The notes under the pieces are model-generated. The model saw only the letters and a list, made by a program, of their open reading frames with translations. It searched no databases and was not told the origin of the DNA. A stretch of 64,000 nucleotides of DNA from Haloterrigena alkaliphila. Lineage in GTDB: Archaea; Halobacteriota; Halobacteria; Halobacteriales; Natrialbaceae. Positions 63,431 to 64,000 of this stretch are shown piece by piece. Location of the stretch: assembly GCF_017352155.2 (NCBI RefSeq), contig NZ_CP071462.1, positions 558,001 to 622,000 on the forward strand, written 5' to 3'. Numbering within the stretch: position 1 is the stretch's first letter; the number at the start of each line of letters is the position of its first letter. The position numbers were made by a program, and so were the translations under genes.

Positions 63431-64000
63431 TCACCAGCCGTCGACGATATCCGCGGGCGCGAACAGCGAGACGTCGTCCCGTTCTTCCGCGACCGCTTCC
63501 AGGCCGTCCGAGAATCCGGACCGGCAGAAACAGCAGTAGTGGTGTGTCACGTCGCCGCCGCCCGGTGGCGTCCACCGGACCTGATCGGCGCTTCGCTCGA
63601 GGTCGGCGAGGTCGGCCTCGTCCATCGCTCGGGTGGTGTACTTGCACTCCCCGGTGACGAGCGTGCCGTCGCTCGCGAGTCCCACGACGTCGAGTTCGTG
63701 ACGGTCGTGCCACCAGTAGCCGATCCCGTGGTACGTCTTGGGTACGAGCGACGGGAGCGCGTTCTGGCAAACGCGTTCGAACATCGTCCCCATGTACTCC
63801 GAAACGGTCGGTTCGACCAGCTGTTCGTAGGCGTCGTCGCCGAGCTGGGCGAGTTTTCCCTGCTGCCCGTAGACGTACTGGAACCAGAACCGGAACAGCG
63901 GCTCCGTCAGTCGGTAGCGACTCTTTCGGGTCGAGTTCGGATCGGCCGTCACCGGAATGTCCCGCTCGACCAGCCGAAGCCGGCGCAGTTTCGAGAGGTA
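63431..64000 (-). CDS. archaeal ATPase with C-terminal DUF234-type domain (partial)
   Basis: The frame runs off the right edge; reading in from the edge gives YLSKLRRLRLVERDIPVTAD and then RYRLTEPLFRFWFQYVYG. This winged-helix plus DUF234/restriction-like tail is typical of archaeal AAA-family ATPases, whose P-loop half lies outside. The C-terminal domain has a conserved-looking WHDRHELDVVGLASDGTLVTGECKYTT that looks nuclease-like (D-x-E-x-K-like). A CHHYCCFC-like stretch (THHYCCFCRSGFS) is notable. Cytosolic. Confidence 0.8.
   Translation of the reverse strand, partial: YLSKLRRLRLVERDIPVTADPNSTRKSRYRLTEPLFRFWFQYVYGQQGKLAQLGDDAYEQLVEPTVSEYMGTMFERVCQNALPSLVPKTYHGIGYWWHDRHELDVVGLASDGTLVTGECKYTTRAMDEADLADLERSADQVRWTPPGGGDVTHHYCCFCRSGFSDGLEAVAEERDDVSLFAPADIVDGW

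Overview
The window is high-GC chromosomal DNA of a halophilic archaeon, probably Natrialbales-like (Natrinema or Haloterrigena type). Evidence: archaeal genes (thermosome, EF-1 alpha followed by ribosomal protein S10, SepF, RNB-type RNase, geranylgeranyl reductase family), acidic proteins, Tat-dependent lipoprotein signals, PGF-CTERM tails, and leaderless genes with a TATA element 25-30 nt before the start codon. I count about 60 genes, one tRNA, one clear pseudogene and several intergenic repeat families. No IS element, CRISPR array or rRNA was seen.

Layout. 1-3300: partial ABC exporter, small membrane protein, hairpin-rich spacer, thermosome. 3600-16230: the most distinctive region. A nucleotide-sugar epimerase is followed by five promoters that share a 16-bp inverted repeat (TTTAGG-N4-CCTAAA, one or two mismatches in two copies) lying on or beside the TATA box. 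It resembles metal-dependent DtxR/IdeR-type operators. The promoters serve a UPF0104 flippase-like protein, a plant RGP/UDP-arabinopyranose-mutase-like protein, an iron-type ABC binding protein and permease (no ATPase gene) with a GT39-like transferase, a DPM1-like GT2, and a GMC dehydrogenase with its Tat-exported small subunit. A pentapeptide-repeat channel pseudogene sits inside. 16290-24700: SRAP protein, tRNA-Ser(GGA) with a nearby 27-bp repeat of its 3' end, RidA, ZIP transporter, a lipoprotein/ABC-2 exporter operon, a geranylgeranyl reductase-like flavoprotein, a Usp. 25200-32800: orphan NrfD, acyl-CoA synthetase, acyl-CoA carboxylase subunit, threonine ammonia-lyase. 32900-47670: surface protein, citrate synthase, Bat-type regulator, SepF, DUF1028, PUA protein, RNase, hydrolase, twin GNATs, UvrA. 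47700-56250: Usps, class V aminotransferase, NirK with a membrane neighbour, CoaD, SDR, ROK kinase. 56300-64000: LVIVD-type protein, NifU-C protein, ACT protein plus homoserine dehydrogenase, EF-1 alpha plus S10, nested palindromes, rhomboid, partial DUF234-type ATPase.

How the genes work together. My reading of 4600-16230 is a metal (probably iron) starvation regulon. It joins Fe(III)-type import to a complete-looking pathway for putting sugars on an acceptor outside the membrane: mutase, polyprenyl-phosphate sugar synthase, possible flippase, GT39 transferase, then an exported sugar/alcohol oxidase. This is inference from shared operators and families. The other regions are mostly housekeeping genes.
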